NCBI GenBank assembly: GCA_029961685.1
Contig: JARWKL010000001.1
Location: forward strand, 23,820,295 to 23,884,294
DNA from: Aristolochia californica
Lineage: Eukaryota > Streptophyta > Magnoliopsida > Piperales > Aristolochiaceae
Direction: 5' to 3'
Length of the DNA: 64,000 nucleotides
Within the stretch, counting starts at the first letter, position 1. Each line of letters opens with the position of its first letter. The notes beneath the pieces were generated by a model. That model did no database searches. It saw nothing but the letters and a program-made list of their open reading frames with translations, and had not been told where the DNA came from. Positions 52,261 to 64,000 of this stretch are shown piece by piece. The position numbers were made by a program, and so were the translations under genes.

Positions 52261-54262
52261 TTTTTAACTTAGTGTTGACTCCCAATCCATAAGTAATTTC
52301 TTAGGGTAATATAGCCCGTTACATATAATAAATCACTTTATAATCGTCTATGATCATTAGGTCAACTTTTTGTAAATGGGCAAAATAATGGCTTGTTTGA
52401 CTCGAGTAAATATTCCACCGTATGTTCACTTGAGAATTGAATGAGTGTTTCTTATTCTCTTAAAAAGGTTTGGATCCATAGTGATTTGCATCTTTAACAT
52501 GTTTCAAGCATGCATATCCATTTTTAAAGCATGTGTGGAAGAACTCTCTTTCTTATAAAATTCCAAACTGTTAGGGACAACAACTAGTGGAATTTCCCAA
52601 ACTTGGACAACAAAACTTTTGTGTTCATTTGTGGTGTGTGAATAAATTTTCTTGACTAACATTTTTTTTTGTTTTAAATTTCTCCTTACATAAACTTTAA
52701 ACTTTTTTATTTTGTTGTGATTTATTTACCTTTTTGGTTTACGAGATGAAGGGAGAGCGAATGCTCAAAGTTTTGATTTAAGAAAAAAGAGTACATCTTA
52801 AATTGAAATTCACAATTCACAAATGCAGAGAGAGATAATTCCAAAGAGTGTCTGTGGTTTTTAAGGATTGTATACTCTTTTTAGTTTTTATATATCAGTT
52901 TTTTCAATCATTGGGAAAAGGGGGAGGCGGGGGATTTTGAACTGAGTGTTGACTCCCAATCCATAAGTCATTTCTTAGATTAATCTAGCCCGTTCCGCAT
53001 GATAAATCACTTTACAATCATCTATAATCATTAGGACAACTTTTTGTAAATTGGCAAAATAATGGCTTGTTTGACTCGGGTAAATATCCCATTACACGTT
53101 CACTTGACAATTTAATGAGCGTTTGTTATTCTCTTTAAAAGGTTTGGATCCATAGGTGATTTGCATCTTTAACATGTTTCAAGCATGCATATCCGTTTTT
53201 AAAGCATGTGTGGAAGAAATCTCTTTCTAATAAAATTCCAAGCTGTTAGGGGTTAACTGGTAGAATTTCCCAAACTTGGACAAAAATTTTTTTGTCTTGT
53301 ATTGTGGTGTGTGATTTAATTTTCATTACTAACATTTGTTATTGTTTTAAATTTTTTCCATACATAAACTCTAAAATTTTCATTTTTTTGTGGTCTATTT
53401 GACTTTTTGGTTTACGAGAGGAAGGGAGAGAGAAAACTCAAAGTTTTGATTTAAGAAAAAAGAGTACATCTAAAATTGAAATGCACAATGCACAAATGTA
53501 GAGAGACATAATTCCAAAGAGTGTCTGTAATTTTTAGGGATTGTAAGCTCTTTTTAGTTTTTATATATCAGGTTTTGCAATCGTCGGGAAAAGGGGGAGG
53601 CAGGGGATTTTTAACTCAGTGTTGATTCTCAATCCATAAGTCATTTCTTAGGGTGATATAGCCCATTACGCATGATAAATCACTTTACAATCATCTATCA
53701 TAGTTAGGTCAGCTTTTTGTAAATCGGCAAAATAATGGCTTGTTTGACTCGGGTAAATATCCCACTGCCTGTTCACTTGAGAATTTAATGAGCATTTTTT
53801 ATTCTCTTTAAAATTTTTGGATCCATAGGTGATTTGCATGTTTAACATGTTTCAAGCATGCATATCCATTTTTAAAGCATGTGTGGAAGTAATCTCTTTC
53901 TTATAAAATTCCTAGCAGTTAGGGTTGAACTAGTGGAATTTCCAAAACTTGGACAACAAAAATTTTGAGTTTATTTGTGGTGCGTGAATTAATTTTTTTT
54001 ACTTACATTGTTATTTTGAAATTTTTTTCCATACATAAGCTCTAAAATTTTTATTTTTTTGTGATCTATTTACCTTTTTGGTTTACGGGATGAAGGGACA
54101 ACAAAAACTCAAAGTTTTGATTGAAGAAAAAAGAGTACATCTAAAATTGAAATGCACAATGCACAAATGTAGAGAGTGTCTGTAATTTTTTGGGATTGTA
54201 ACCTCTTTTTAGTTTTTATATATTAGGTTTTGCAATTGTCGGGAAAAGGGGGTGGTGGGGGA

Positions 54263-54936
54263 TTTTTAACTGAGTGTTGACTCCCAATCCATAAGTCATT
54301 TCTTAGGTTAATATAGTCCGTTTCACATGATAAATCACTTTGCAATCATCTATGATCGTTAGGTTAGCTTTTTTAAAATGGGCAAAATAATGGTTGTTTG
54401 ACTCGGGTAAATATCCCACAGTACGTTCCCTCTAGAATTTAATGAGCGTTTGTTATTCTCTTAAAAAGCTTTGGATGCATAGGTGATTTGCATCTTTAAC
54501 ATGTTTCAAGCATGCATATCCGTTTTTAAAGCATGTGTGGAAGAAATCTCTTTCTAATAAAATTTCATGCTGTTAGGGGTTAACTAGCAGAATTTCCCAA
54601 ACTTGAACAACAAAATTTTTGTCTTGTATTGTGGTGTGTGATTAAATTTTCTTTACTAAAATTTGTTATTGTTTTAAATTTTTTGTCTTGTCTTGTTTTG
54701 TGGCGTTTCATTTTTTTGTGATCTATTTGCCTTTTTTGTTTACGGGATGAAGGGAGAGCGAAAACTCAATGTTTAGATTTAAGAAAAAAGAGTACATCTA
54801 AAGTGAAAATGCACAAGGCACAAATGTAGAGAGAGATAATTCCAAAGAGTGTCTGTAATTTTTAGAAATTGTGAGCTCTTTTTATTTTTTTATATATCAG
54901 GTTCTGCAATCATCGGGAAAAGGGCGAGGCGGGGGA
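54263..54936 (+). repeat. Unit 81 with local templated replacement
   Basis: At about 54679-54707 the usual CCATACATAAACTCTAAAATT is replaced by TTGTCTTGTCTTGTTTTGTG plus GCG. This resembles the TTTGTCTTGTATTGTGGTG found about 60 bp upstream in the same unit (54617-54637). The unit length stays near normal (674 bp), as expected if a polymerase copied the nearby segment and then returned. Confidence 0.75.
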
Positions 54937-56285
54937 CTTTTAACTGAGTGTTGACTCCCAATTAATAAGTCATTTCTTAGCGTAATATATCCCGTTATGC
55001 ATGATAAATTACTTTATAATCGTCTATGATCAATAGGTCAGCATTGAAAATGGGAAAAATAATGGCTTGTTTGACTCGAGTAAATATTCCACCGCATGTT
55101 CACTTGAGAATTGAATGAGTGTTTGTTATTCTCTTAACAAGGTTTGGATCCGTAGGTGATTTGCATCTTTAACATGTTTCAAGCATGCATATCCATTTTT
55201 AAAGCATGTGTGGAAGAAATCTCTTTCTTATAAAATTTCAAGCTATTAGGGACAACAACTAGTGGAATTTCCCAAACTTGGACAACAAAACTTTTGTGTT
55301 CATTTGTGGTGTGTGAATAAATTTTCTTTACTAACATTTGTTATTGTTTTAATTTTTCTCCTTACTTAAACTTTAAATTTTTTTTATTTTGTTGTGATTT
55401 ATTTTCCTTTTTGGTTTACAAGATGAAGGGAGAGCGAATACTCAAAAGTTTTGATTTATGAAAAAAGAGTACATCTAAAATGGAAATGCACAATGCACAA
55501 ATGCTGAGAGAGATAATTCCAAAGTGTGTCTGTAATTTTTAAGGATTGTATGCCCTTTTAAGTTTTTATATATCAGGTTGTGCAATCATCGGGAAAAGGG
55601 GGAGGCGGGGGATTTTGAACTGAGTGTTGACTCCCAATCCATAAGTCATTTCTTAGGGTAATCTAGCCCGTTACGCATGATAAATCACTTTACAATCATC
55701 TATGATCTTTAGGCCAGCCTTTTGTGAATGGGCAAAATAATGGCTTGTTTGACTCGGGTAAATATCCCTCCGCACGTTCACTTAAGAATTTATTGAGCGT
55801 TTGTTATTCTCTTTTAAAGGTGTGGATCCATAGATGATTTGCATCTTTAACATGTTTCAAGCACGCATATCCGTTTTTAAAGCATGTGTGGAAGAAATCT
55901 CTTTCTAATAAAATTCCATGCAGTTAGGGGTTAACTAGTAGAATTTCCCAAACTTGGACAATAAAACTTTTGTCTTCAATTGTGGTGTGTGATTAAATTT
56001 TCTTTACTAACAATTGTTATTGTTTTAAATTTTTTCCATACATAAACTCTAAAATTTTCATTTTGTTGTGATCTATTTTCCTTTTTTGTTTACAAGATGA
56101 AGGGAGAGCGAAAACTCAAAGTTTTGATTTAAAAAAAAAGAGTACATCTAAAATGGAAATACACAATGCACAAATGTAGAGAGACATAATTCCAATGAGT
56201 GTCAGTAAGTTTTAGGGATTCTAAGCTCTTTTTAGTTTTTATATATAAGGTTTTGCAATCGTTGAGAAAAGGGGGAGGCAGGGGA

Positions 56286-59200
56286 TTTTTAACCGAGTGT
56301 TGACTCCCAATCCATATGTCATTTCTTAGGGTAATATAGCCCGTTATGCATGATAAATCACTTTACAATCATCTATGATCGTTAGGTCAGCTTTTTGTAA
56401 ATGGGAAAAATAATGGCTTGTTTGACTCGGGTAAATATCCCACTGCTCGTTCACTTGAGAATTTAATGAGCATTTGTTATTCTCTTTATAAGGTTTTGAT
56501 CCATAGTTGATTTGCATGTTTAACATGTTTCAAGCATGCATATCCATTTTCAACGCATGTGTGGAAGTAATCTCTTTCTTATAAAATTCCAAGCTGTTAG
56601 GGTTGAACTTGTGGAATTTCCCAAACTTGGACAACAAAAATTTTGTGTCCATTTGTGGTGTGTAAATTAATCTTTTTACTTACATTTTTTATTTTTTAAA
56701 AAATTTTCATACATATACTCTAAAATTTTCATTTTTTTGTTATCTATTTGACTTTTTGGTTTACGGGATGAAGGGAGAGTGAAATTGAAAATTTTGATTT
56801 AAGAAAAAAGAGACATCCAAAATGGAAATGCACAATGCACAAATATAGAGAGATAAAATTCCAAAGAGTGTCTGTAATTTTTAGGGACTGTGAGCTCTTT
56901 TTAGTTTTTTTGTATCATATTTTCCAATCGTCAGGAAAAGGGGGAGGCAAGGAATTTTTAACTGAGTGTTGACTCCCAATCCATAAGTCATTTCTTAGGG
57001 TAATATAGCCCATTACGCATGATAAATCACTTTTGCATCATCTATGATTGTTAGGTCAACTTTTTGTAAATGGGCAAAATAATGGCTTGTTTGACTCGGA
57101 TAAATATCCCACCGATCGTTCACTTGATAATTTAAAGAGTGTTTGTTATTCTCTTTAAAAGGTTTGGATCGGTAGGTGATTTGCACCTTTAACATGTTTC
57201 AAGCATGCATATCCATTTTTATAGCATGTGTAGAAGAAATCTCTTTCTTATAAAATTCCAAGCAGTTAGGGTCAACAACTAGTGGAATTTCCATACTTTG
57301 GACAAAAAAACTTTTGTGTTCATTTGTGGTGTGTGAATAATTTTCTATACTAACATTTGTTATTATTTTAAATTTTTTTGATACATAAACTCTAAAATTT
57401 TCATTTTGTTGTCATCTATTTGCCTTTTTGGTTTACGGGATTATGGGAGAGCGAAAACTCTAAGTTTTGATTGAAGAAAAAAAAGTACATCTAAAATGGA
57501 AATGCACAATGCAAAAATGTAGAGAGAGATAATACCAAAGAGTGTCTGTAATTTTTTGGGATTGTAAGCTCTTTTTAGTTTTTATATATTAGTTTTTGCA
57601 ATCGTCGGGAAAAGGGGGTGGCGGGGGATTTTTAACTGAGTGTTGACTCCAATCCATAAGTCACTTCTTACGGTAATATAGTCCGTTACGCATGATAAAT
57701 TACTTTACAATCATCTATGATCGTTAGCTCAGCTTTTATTAAATGGGCAAAATAATGGTTGTTTGAGTCGGGTAAATATCCCACAGCACGTTCACTTGAG
57801 AATTTAATTAGCGTTTGTTATTCTTTTTAAAAGGTTTGGATGCATAGGTGATTTGCATCTTTTACATGTTTCAAGCATGCATATCCATTTTTAAAGCATG
57901 TGGGGATGAAATCTCTTTCTTATAAAATTCCAAGTTGTTAGGGTTGAACTAGTGGAATTTCCCAAACTTGGACAACAAAACTTTTGTGTTCATTTGTGGT
58001 GTATAAATAAAATTTTTTTACTTTTATTTTTTATTATTTTAAAATTTTTCCATACATCAAGTCTAAAATTTTTATTTTGTTGTGATCTATTTGCCTTTTT
58101 TATTTATGGGATGAAGGGAGAGCGAAAACTCAGTGTTTTGATTTAAGAAAAAAAAGTACATTAAAAGTGAAAATGCACAATGCACAAATGTAGAGAGAGA
58201 TAATTCCAAAGAGTGTCTGTAATTTTTAGGGATTGTGAGCTCTTTTTAGTTTTTTTATATAAGGTCTAGCAATCATTGGGAAAAAGGGGGAGGCGGGGAA
58301 TATTTAACCGAGTGTTGAATCCCATTCCATAAGTCATTTCTAAGGGTAATATAGGCCGTTACGCAGGATAAATCACTTTACAATCTTCTATGATCATTAG
58401 GTCAACTTTTTTTAAATGGGCAAAATAATGGCTTGTTTGACTCGGGTAAATATCCCACAGCACGTTCACTTGAGAATTTAATGAGTGTTTGTTATTCTCT
58501 TTAGAAGGTTTGGATCCATAGGTGATTTGCATCTTTGACATGTTTCAAGCATGCATATCCATGTTTAAAGCATGTGTGAAAGAAATCTCTTTCTTATAAA
58601 ATTCCAAGCGGTGAGGGTTGTAGTGAAATTTCACAAACTTGGAAAACAAAACTTTTGTGTTCTTTTGTGGTGTGTGAATAAATTTTCTTTACATACATTT
58701 GTTATTGTTTTAAATTTTTTCCATACATAAAATCTAAAAATTTCATTTTGTTGTGATCTATTTTTCTTTTTGGTTCACGGGATAAAGGGAGAGCTAAAAC
58801 TCAAAGTTTTCATTTAAGAAAAAAGAGTACATCTAAAATAGAAATTCACAATCCACAAATGTAGAGAGAGATAATTCCAAATAATGTCTATAATTTTTAG
58901 GGATTGTGAGCTCTTTTTACTTTTTATATATTAGGTTTTTCAATCGACGGGAAAAGGGGGAGGGGGGGGATTTTTAACTGAGCGTTGACTCCCAATTCAA
59001 AAATCATCTCTTAGGGTAATATAGCTTGTTACGCTTGATAAATCACTTTACAATCATCTATGTTCGTTAGGTCAGTTTTTTTAAATGGGCAAAAATATTG
59101 GCTTGTTAGACTCGGGTAAATATCCCACAGCACGTTCACTTGAAAATTTAATGAGCGTTTGTTATTCTCTTTAAAAGGTTTGGATCCATAGGTGATTTGC

Positions 59201-62200
59201 ATCTTTAATATGTTTCAAGCATGCTTATCCATTTTTAAAGCATGTGTGGAAGAAATCTTTTTCTTATAAAATTCCAAGCTGTTAGGGTTAAACTAGTGGT
59301 ATTTCCCAAACCGGGACAACAAAACTTTTGTGTTCATTTGTGGTGTGTGAATAAAATTTTTTTACTGACATTTGTTATTGTTTAAATTTTTTTCCCTACA
59401 TAAACTCTAAAATTTTCATTTTGTTGTGATCTATTTGCCTTTTTGGTTTACGGGATGAAGGGAGGGCGAAAACCAATAGTTTTGATTAAAGAAAAAAAAG
59501 TACATATAAAATGGAAATGCACAATGAACAAATGTAGCGAGTGATAATTCCAAAGAGTGTCTGTAATTTTAAGGGATTGTAAGCTCTTTTTAGTTTTTAT
59601 ATATCAGTTTTGCAATCGTCGAGAAAATGGGGAGGTGGGGGATTTTTAATTGAGTGTTGACTCCCAATCCATATGTCTTTTCTTAGGGTAGTATAGCCCG
59701 TTACGCATGATAAATCACGTTACAACCATCTATCATTGTTAGGTTAGCTTTTTGTAAATGGGCAAAGTTATGGCTAGTTTTACTCGGGTAAATATCCCAC
59801 CGCACGTTCAATTGAGAATTTAATGAACGTTTGTTATTCTCTTTAAAAGGTTTTGATCCTAAGGTCATTTGCATCTTTAATATGTTTCAAGCATGCATAT
59901 CCCTTTTTCAAGCATGTGTGGAAGAAATCTCTTTTTTTTTAAATTCCAAGCTGTTAGGGTCAACAACTTGTGGAATTTCCCAAACTTGGACAACAAAACT
60001 TTTGTGTTCATTTGTGGGGTGTGAATAAATTTTCTTTACTCACATTTTTTATTAATTTAAATTTTTTCCCTACATAAACTCTAAAAGTTTCATTTTGTTG
60101 TGATCTATTTGCTGTTTTTGTTTACGGGATGAAGGGAGAGCGAAAACTGAAACTTTCGATTGAAGAAAAAAGAGTACATCTAAAATGGAAATGAAAAATG
60201 CACAAATGTAGAGAGAGATAATTCCAAAGAGTTTTTTTAATTTTTTTGGATTGTAAAATCTTTTTAGTTTTGATATATTAGGTTTTGTAATAGTCGGGAA
60301 AAGGGGGAAGCATGGGATTTTTAATTGAGTGTTGACTCCCAATCCATAAGTCATTTCTTAGGGTAATATAACCCGTTACGCATGATAAATCACTTTACAA
60401 TCATCTATGATCGTTAGGTCAGCTTTTTGTAAAGGGCAAAATAATGGTTGTTTGACTCGGGAAAATATCCCACCGGACGTTCACTTGAAAATTTAATGAG
60501 CGTTAGTTATTCCCTTTAAATGGTTTGGATCCATAGGTGATTTGCATCTTTAAAGCAAGTGTGGAAGAAATCTCTTTCTTATAAAATTCCAAGCTGTTAG
60601 GGTTGAACTAGTGGAATTTCCAAAACGTGGACAAAAAAACTTTTGTGTTCATTTGTGGTGTGAGATTAAATTTTGTTTACTTACATTTGTTATTTTTTTA
60701 AATTTTTTCCATACACAAACTCTAAAATTTTCATTTTGTTGTGATCTATTTGCCTTTTTGGTTTATGAGATGAAGGGAGAGCGAAAACTCAAAGTTTTTA
60801 TTTAAGAAAAAATAGTACTTCTAAAATGGAAAAGCATCATGCACAAATGTAGATAGATATAATTCCAAAGAGTGTCTGTAATTTTTTGGGATTGTATGCT
60901 TTTTTTAGTTATTATATTTTAGGTTTTGCAATCATCGAGAAAAGGGGGAGGCGGGGGATTTTTAACTGAGCGTTGACTACCAATCCATAAGTCATTTCTT
61001 AGGGTATTATAGCCCTTTACGCATGATAAATCACTTTACAATCATCTATAAATGTTTGGTCAGCTTTTTGTAAATGGGAAAAATAATTGCTTGTTTGACT
61101 CAGGCAAATTTTCTACCGCACGTTCACTTGAGTATTTAATGAGCATTTTTTATTCTCTTTAAAAGGTTTGGATCCATAGGTGATTTGCCTCTTTAACATG
61201 TTTCAAGCAAGAAAATCCATTTTTAAAGCATGTGTGTATGAAATCTCTTTCTTATAAAATTTCAAGCTTTTAGGATTGAACTACCAGAATTTCCCAAACT
61301 TCGACAACAAAACATTTGTGTTCATTAGGTGTGTGAATAAATTTTCTTTACTTGCATTTTTTATTGTTTTAAATTTTTTTCATACATAAACTCTAAAAAT
61401 TTTATTTTGTTGTGATCTATTTGCCTTTTTGGTTTACGGGATGAAGGGAGAGCGAAAACTCAAAGTTTTTATTTAAGAAAAAAGAGTGCATCTAAAATGG
61501 AAATGCACAATACGCAAACGAAGAGAGATATAATTCCAAAGAGTGTCTGTAATTTTTAGGGATTGTAAGCTCTTTTTATTTTTTTATATATCAAGTTTTG
61601 CAATCGTCAGGAATAGTGGGAGGTGGGGGATTTTTAACTGAGTGTTTACTCCCAATCCGTAAGTCATTTCTAAGGGTAATATAGCCTGTTACACATGATA
61701 AATCACTTTACAATCTTCTATGATCATTAGGTCATCTTTTTGTAAATGGGCAAAATAATGGCTTGTTTGACTCGACTAAATATTCCACCGCTTGTTCACT
61801 TGTGAATTTAATGAGCACTTGTTATTCTCTTAAAAAGGTTTGGATCCATAGGTGATATGCATCTTTAACATTTTTCAAACATGCATATCCATTTTTAAAG
61901 CATGTGTGGAAGAAATCTCTTTCTTATAAAATTCCAAGCTGTTAGGGTCAACAATTAGTGGAATTTCCCAAACTTGGACAGCAAAACTTTTGTGTTCATT
62001 TGTGGTGTGTGAATAAATTGCTTTACTAACATTTGTTATTATTTTAAATTTTTTCCATACATAAAATTAAATTTTTTGATTTTGTTGTGATCTATTTGCC
62101 TTTTTGGTTTACGAGATGAAGGGAGAGCGAATACTCAAAGTTTTGATTTAAGAAAAAAGAGTTCATCTAAAATGGAAATGCACAATGCACAAATATAGTT

Positions 62201-63650
62201 ATAGATAATTCCAAAGAGTGTCTGTAATTTTTAGGGATTGTAAGCTCTTTTTAGTTTTTATATATCAGGTTCTGGAATCATCGGGCAAAGGGAGAGGCGG
62301 GGGATTTTTAACTGAGTGTTGACTCCCAATCAGTAAGTCATTTCTTAGTGTAATCTAGCCCGTTACGCATGATAAATCACTTTACAATCATTTATGATCG
62401 TTAGGTCAGCTCTTTTTAAATGGGAAAAATAATGGCTTGTTTGACTCGGGTGGATATCCCACCGTACGTTCACTTGAGAAATTAATGAGCGTTTGTTATT
62501 CTCTTTAAAAGGTTTGGATCCATAGGTGATTTGGATCTTTAACATGTTTCAAGCATGCATATCCATTTTTAAAGCATGTGTGGAAGAAATCTCTTACTCA
62601 TAAAATTCCAAGCTATTAGGGGTTAACTAGTGGAATTTCTCAAACTTGGACAACAAAACTTTTGTCATCATTTGTGGTGTGTGAATAAATTTTATTTATT
62701 AAAATTTTTTATTTTTTTAGATTTTCTCCATACATAAATTCTAAAATTTTCATTTGGTTGTGATCTATTTGCCGTTTTGGTTTACGGTATGAAAGGAGAG
62801 CGAAAACTCAAAGCTTATATGTAAGAAAAAAGAGTACTTCTAAAATGGAAATGCATCATGCAAAAATGTAGAGAGACATAATTCCAAAGAGTGTCTATAA
62901 TTTTTTGGGATTGTAAGCTCTTTTTAGTTTTTATATATTAGGTTATGCAATCGTCCAGAAAAAGGGGAGGCGGGGGATTTTTAACTGAGTGTTGATTCCC
63001 AATCAATAAGTCATTTATTAGGGTAATATAGCCCTTTATACATGATAAGTCACTTTATAATCATCTATGATTGTTAGGTCAGGTTTTTGTAAATGGGAAA
63101 AATAATTGCTGGTTTGACTCAGGTAAATATCACATCGCATGTTCACTTGAAAATTTAATGAGCGTTTGTTATTCTCTTTAAAAGGTTTGGATCCGTAGGC
63201 GATTTGCATATTTAACATGTTTCAAGCATGTATATCCATTTTTAAAGCATGTGTGGAAGAAATCTCTTTCTTATAAAATTCCAAGCTTTTAGGGTTGAAC
63301 TAGCAGAATTTCCCAAACTTGGACAACAAAACTACTGTGTTCATTTGAGGTGTGTGTATAAATTTTCTTTACTTACATTTGTTATTGTTTTAAATTTTTT
63401 ACATACATCAACTCTAAAATTTTCATTTTGTTGTGATATATTTGCCTTTTTGGTTTACGGGATGAAGGGAGAGCGAAAACTCAATGTTTCGATTTAAGAA
63501 AAAAGAGTACATCTAAAATGGAAATTCACAATGCACAAATGTAGAGAGACATAATTCCAAAGAGTGTCTGTAATTTTTTTGGATTGTAAGATCTTTTTAG
63601 TTTTTATATATCAGGTTTTGCAATCGTCGGGAAAAGGGGGAGGCGGGGGA
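56286..63650 (+). repeat. Candidate 11-monomer higher-order period (7365 bp)
   Basis: Eleven units run from one type-15 start (56286) to the next (63651). Both type-15 heads share a (CT/CC)CGTTCAC variant and TTTTGATCCATAG in place of TTTGGATCC. Only one full period is visible here. Support comes from the left block, where 15-16-17-18-19-20 (9400-13364) and 7-8-9-10-11 (4036-7384) reproduce two overlapping parts of the same order. Confidence 0.55.
60318..60958 (+). repeat. Unit 90, 641 bp, microhomology deletion
   Basis: GCATCTTTAAAGCAAGTG at about 60547-60560 lacks about 32 bp containing CATGTTTCAAGCATGCATATCC. TTTAA occurs at both edges in intact units. The rest matches unit 8 (AAAGGGCAAAATAATGGTTG, CTTTAAATGG, GCATCATGCAC). 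Confidence 0.88.
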
Positions 63651-64000
63651 TTTTTAACTAAGTATTGACTCCCAATCCATAAGTTATTTCTTAGTGTAAC
63701 ATAGCCCGTTATGCAAGATAAATCACTTTACAATCATCTATAATCGTTAGGTCAGCTTTTTGTAAATGGGCAAAATAATGGCTTGTTTGACTCGGGTAAA
63801 TATCCCACGGCCCGTTCACTTGAGAATTTAATGAGCGTTTGTTATTCTCTTTAAAAGGTTTTGATCCATAGGTGATTTGAATTTTTAACATGTGTCAACC
63901 ATGCATATCCATTTTTAAAGAATGTGTGGAAGAAATCTCTTTCTTATAAAATTCCAAGCTATTAGGGTTGAACTAGTAGAATTTCCCAAACTTGGACAAC

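Larger units (their letters stand above)
1..64000 (+). repeat. Satellite DNA array, ~672 bp monomer, ~97 head-to-tail copies
   Basis: Every part of the window can be placed on one ~672 bp monomer. Unit starts recur mostly at 669-677 bp spacing, for example 671, 1344, 2017, 2691, 3364, 4036 and 4710. In monomer order the landmarks are TTGACTC (phase ~15), TACGCATGATAAATCAC (~70), the dyad ATCATCTATGAT (~85), a second TTGACTC (~135), GGATCC (~210), GCATGC (~247), AAACTTGGACAACAAAAC (~345), TTCATTTGTGGTGTGTGAAT (~365), CATACATAAACTCTAAAATT (~430), GATGAAGGGAGAGCGAAAAC (~490), ATAATTCCAAAGAGTGTCTG (~580) and a terminal island GGGAAAAGGGGGAGGCGGGG. All units share one orientation; the strand given is only the strand read. 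The sequence is strongly A+T rich apart from the terminal island. No unique or transposon sequence interrupts it. The family is not one I recognise. Function is not shown by sequence; a heterochromatic or centromeric block is inferred. Confidence 0.98.
52261..64000 (+). repeat. Diverged satellite block, units 78-95
   Basis: Unit starts: 52261, 52935, 53608, 54263, 54937, 55613, 56286, 56955, 57629, 58301, 58971, 59643, 60318, 60959, 61631, 62305, 62978, 63651 (the last cut by the window end). Type order by signature is G, H, 15, 17, G, H, 15, 16, 17, 18, 19, 20, 8, 9, 10, H, 11, 15, using unit numbers of the left block as names. Type 15 recurs at 56286 and 63651, 11 monomers and 7365 bp apart. 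Short units are 80 (655 bp) and 90 (641 bp). No gene is seen. Confidence 0.93.

Noticed and set aside
62285..62310. Polypurine tract before TTTTT as the 3' end of an LTR retrotransposon
   Set aside because: It is not followed by a TG-starting LTR, and no primer binding site, gag or pol remnant is present anywhere in the window.
1..64000. CRISPR array or phage/bacterial repeat system
   Set aside because: Repeats are ~672 bp and cover everything, with no short repeats separated by unique spacers and no cas-like frames.

Overview
The whole 64 kb window is one tandem satellite array. A single AT-rich unit of about 672 bp repeats head to tail, always in the same orientation. I placed 95 unit starts by the landmark 'TTTTTAACTGAGTGTTGACTC', which directly follows a short G-rich stretch, and two more partial units begin at internal junctions, giving about 97 full or partial copies. 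I saw no unique sequence, protein-coding gene, tRNA, rRNA, CRISPR array or transposon insertion. The setting is a eukaryotic nuclear genome, most likely constitutive heterochromatin (pericentromeric, centromeric or a knob-like block). A plant is my best guess, from the long AT-rich monomer and CpG decay, but nothing in the window proves the lineage. I do not recognise the satellite family.

Layout. Units are numbered 1 to 95 in order. (i) 1-28478, units 1-43: diverged monomers of several recognisable types, with short deletions. (ii) 28479-34092, units 44-51: a dimer (types A and B) repeated four times with a period near 1404 bp, the four copies being very alike. (iii) 34093-34768: one linker unit. 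(iv) 34769-48234, units 53-72: a five-monomer higher-order repeat (types a-b-c-d-e, period 3357-3358 bp). It has two full copies and a third that breaks down into mosaic c, d and e units. (v) 48235-52260: a short zone dense in deletions and out-of-register junctions. (vi) 52261-64000, units 78-95: diverged monomers whose order matches parts of block (i), including a six-unit run (15-20 matching 84-89) and a five-unit run (7-11 matching 89-92 and 94).

The window therefore looks like an older, long-period satellite array in which two younger higher-order repeats amplified in the middle, with a scar of rearrangement at the right edge of the young block. Mosaic monomers, 49 to 60 bp tandem duplications and microhomology deletions point to unequal crossing over, gene conversion and replication slippage. 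Variation at CpG sites is dominated by TG and CA, as expected from methylated cytosine decay. Open reading frames up to 114 codons recur at a fixed phase but are open in only about a third of units and look like accidents of the repeat. All similarity statements are by eye; no alignment was run.
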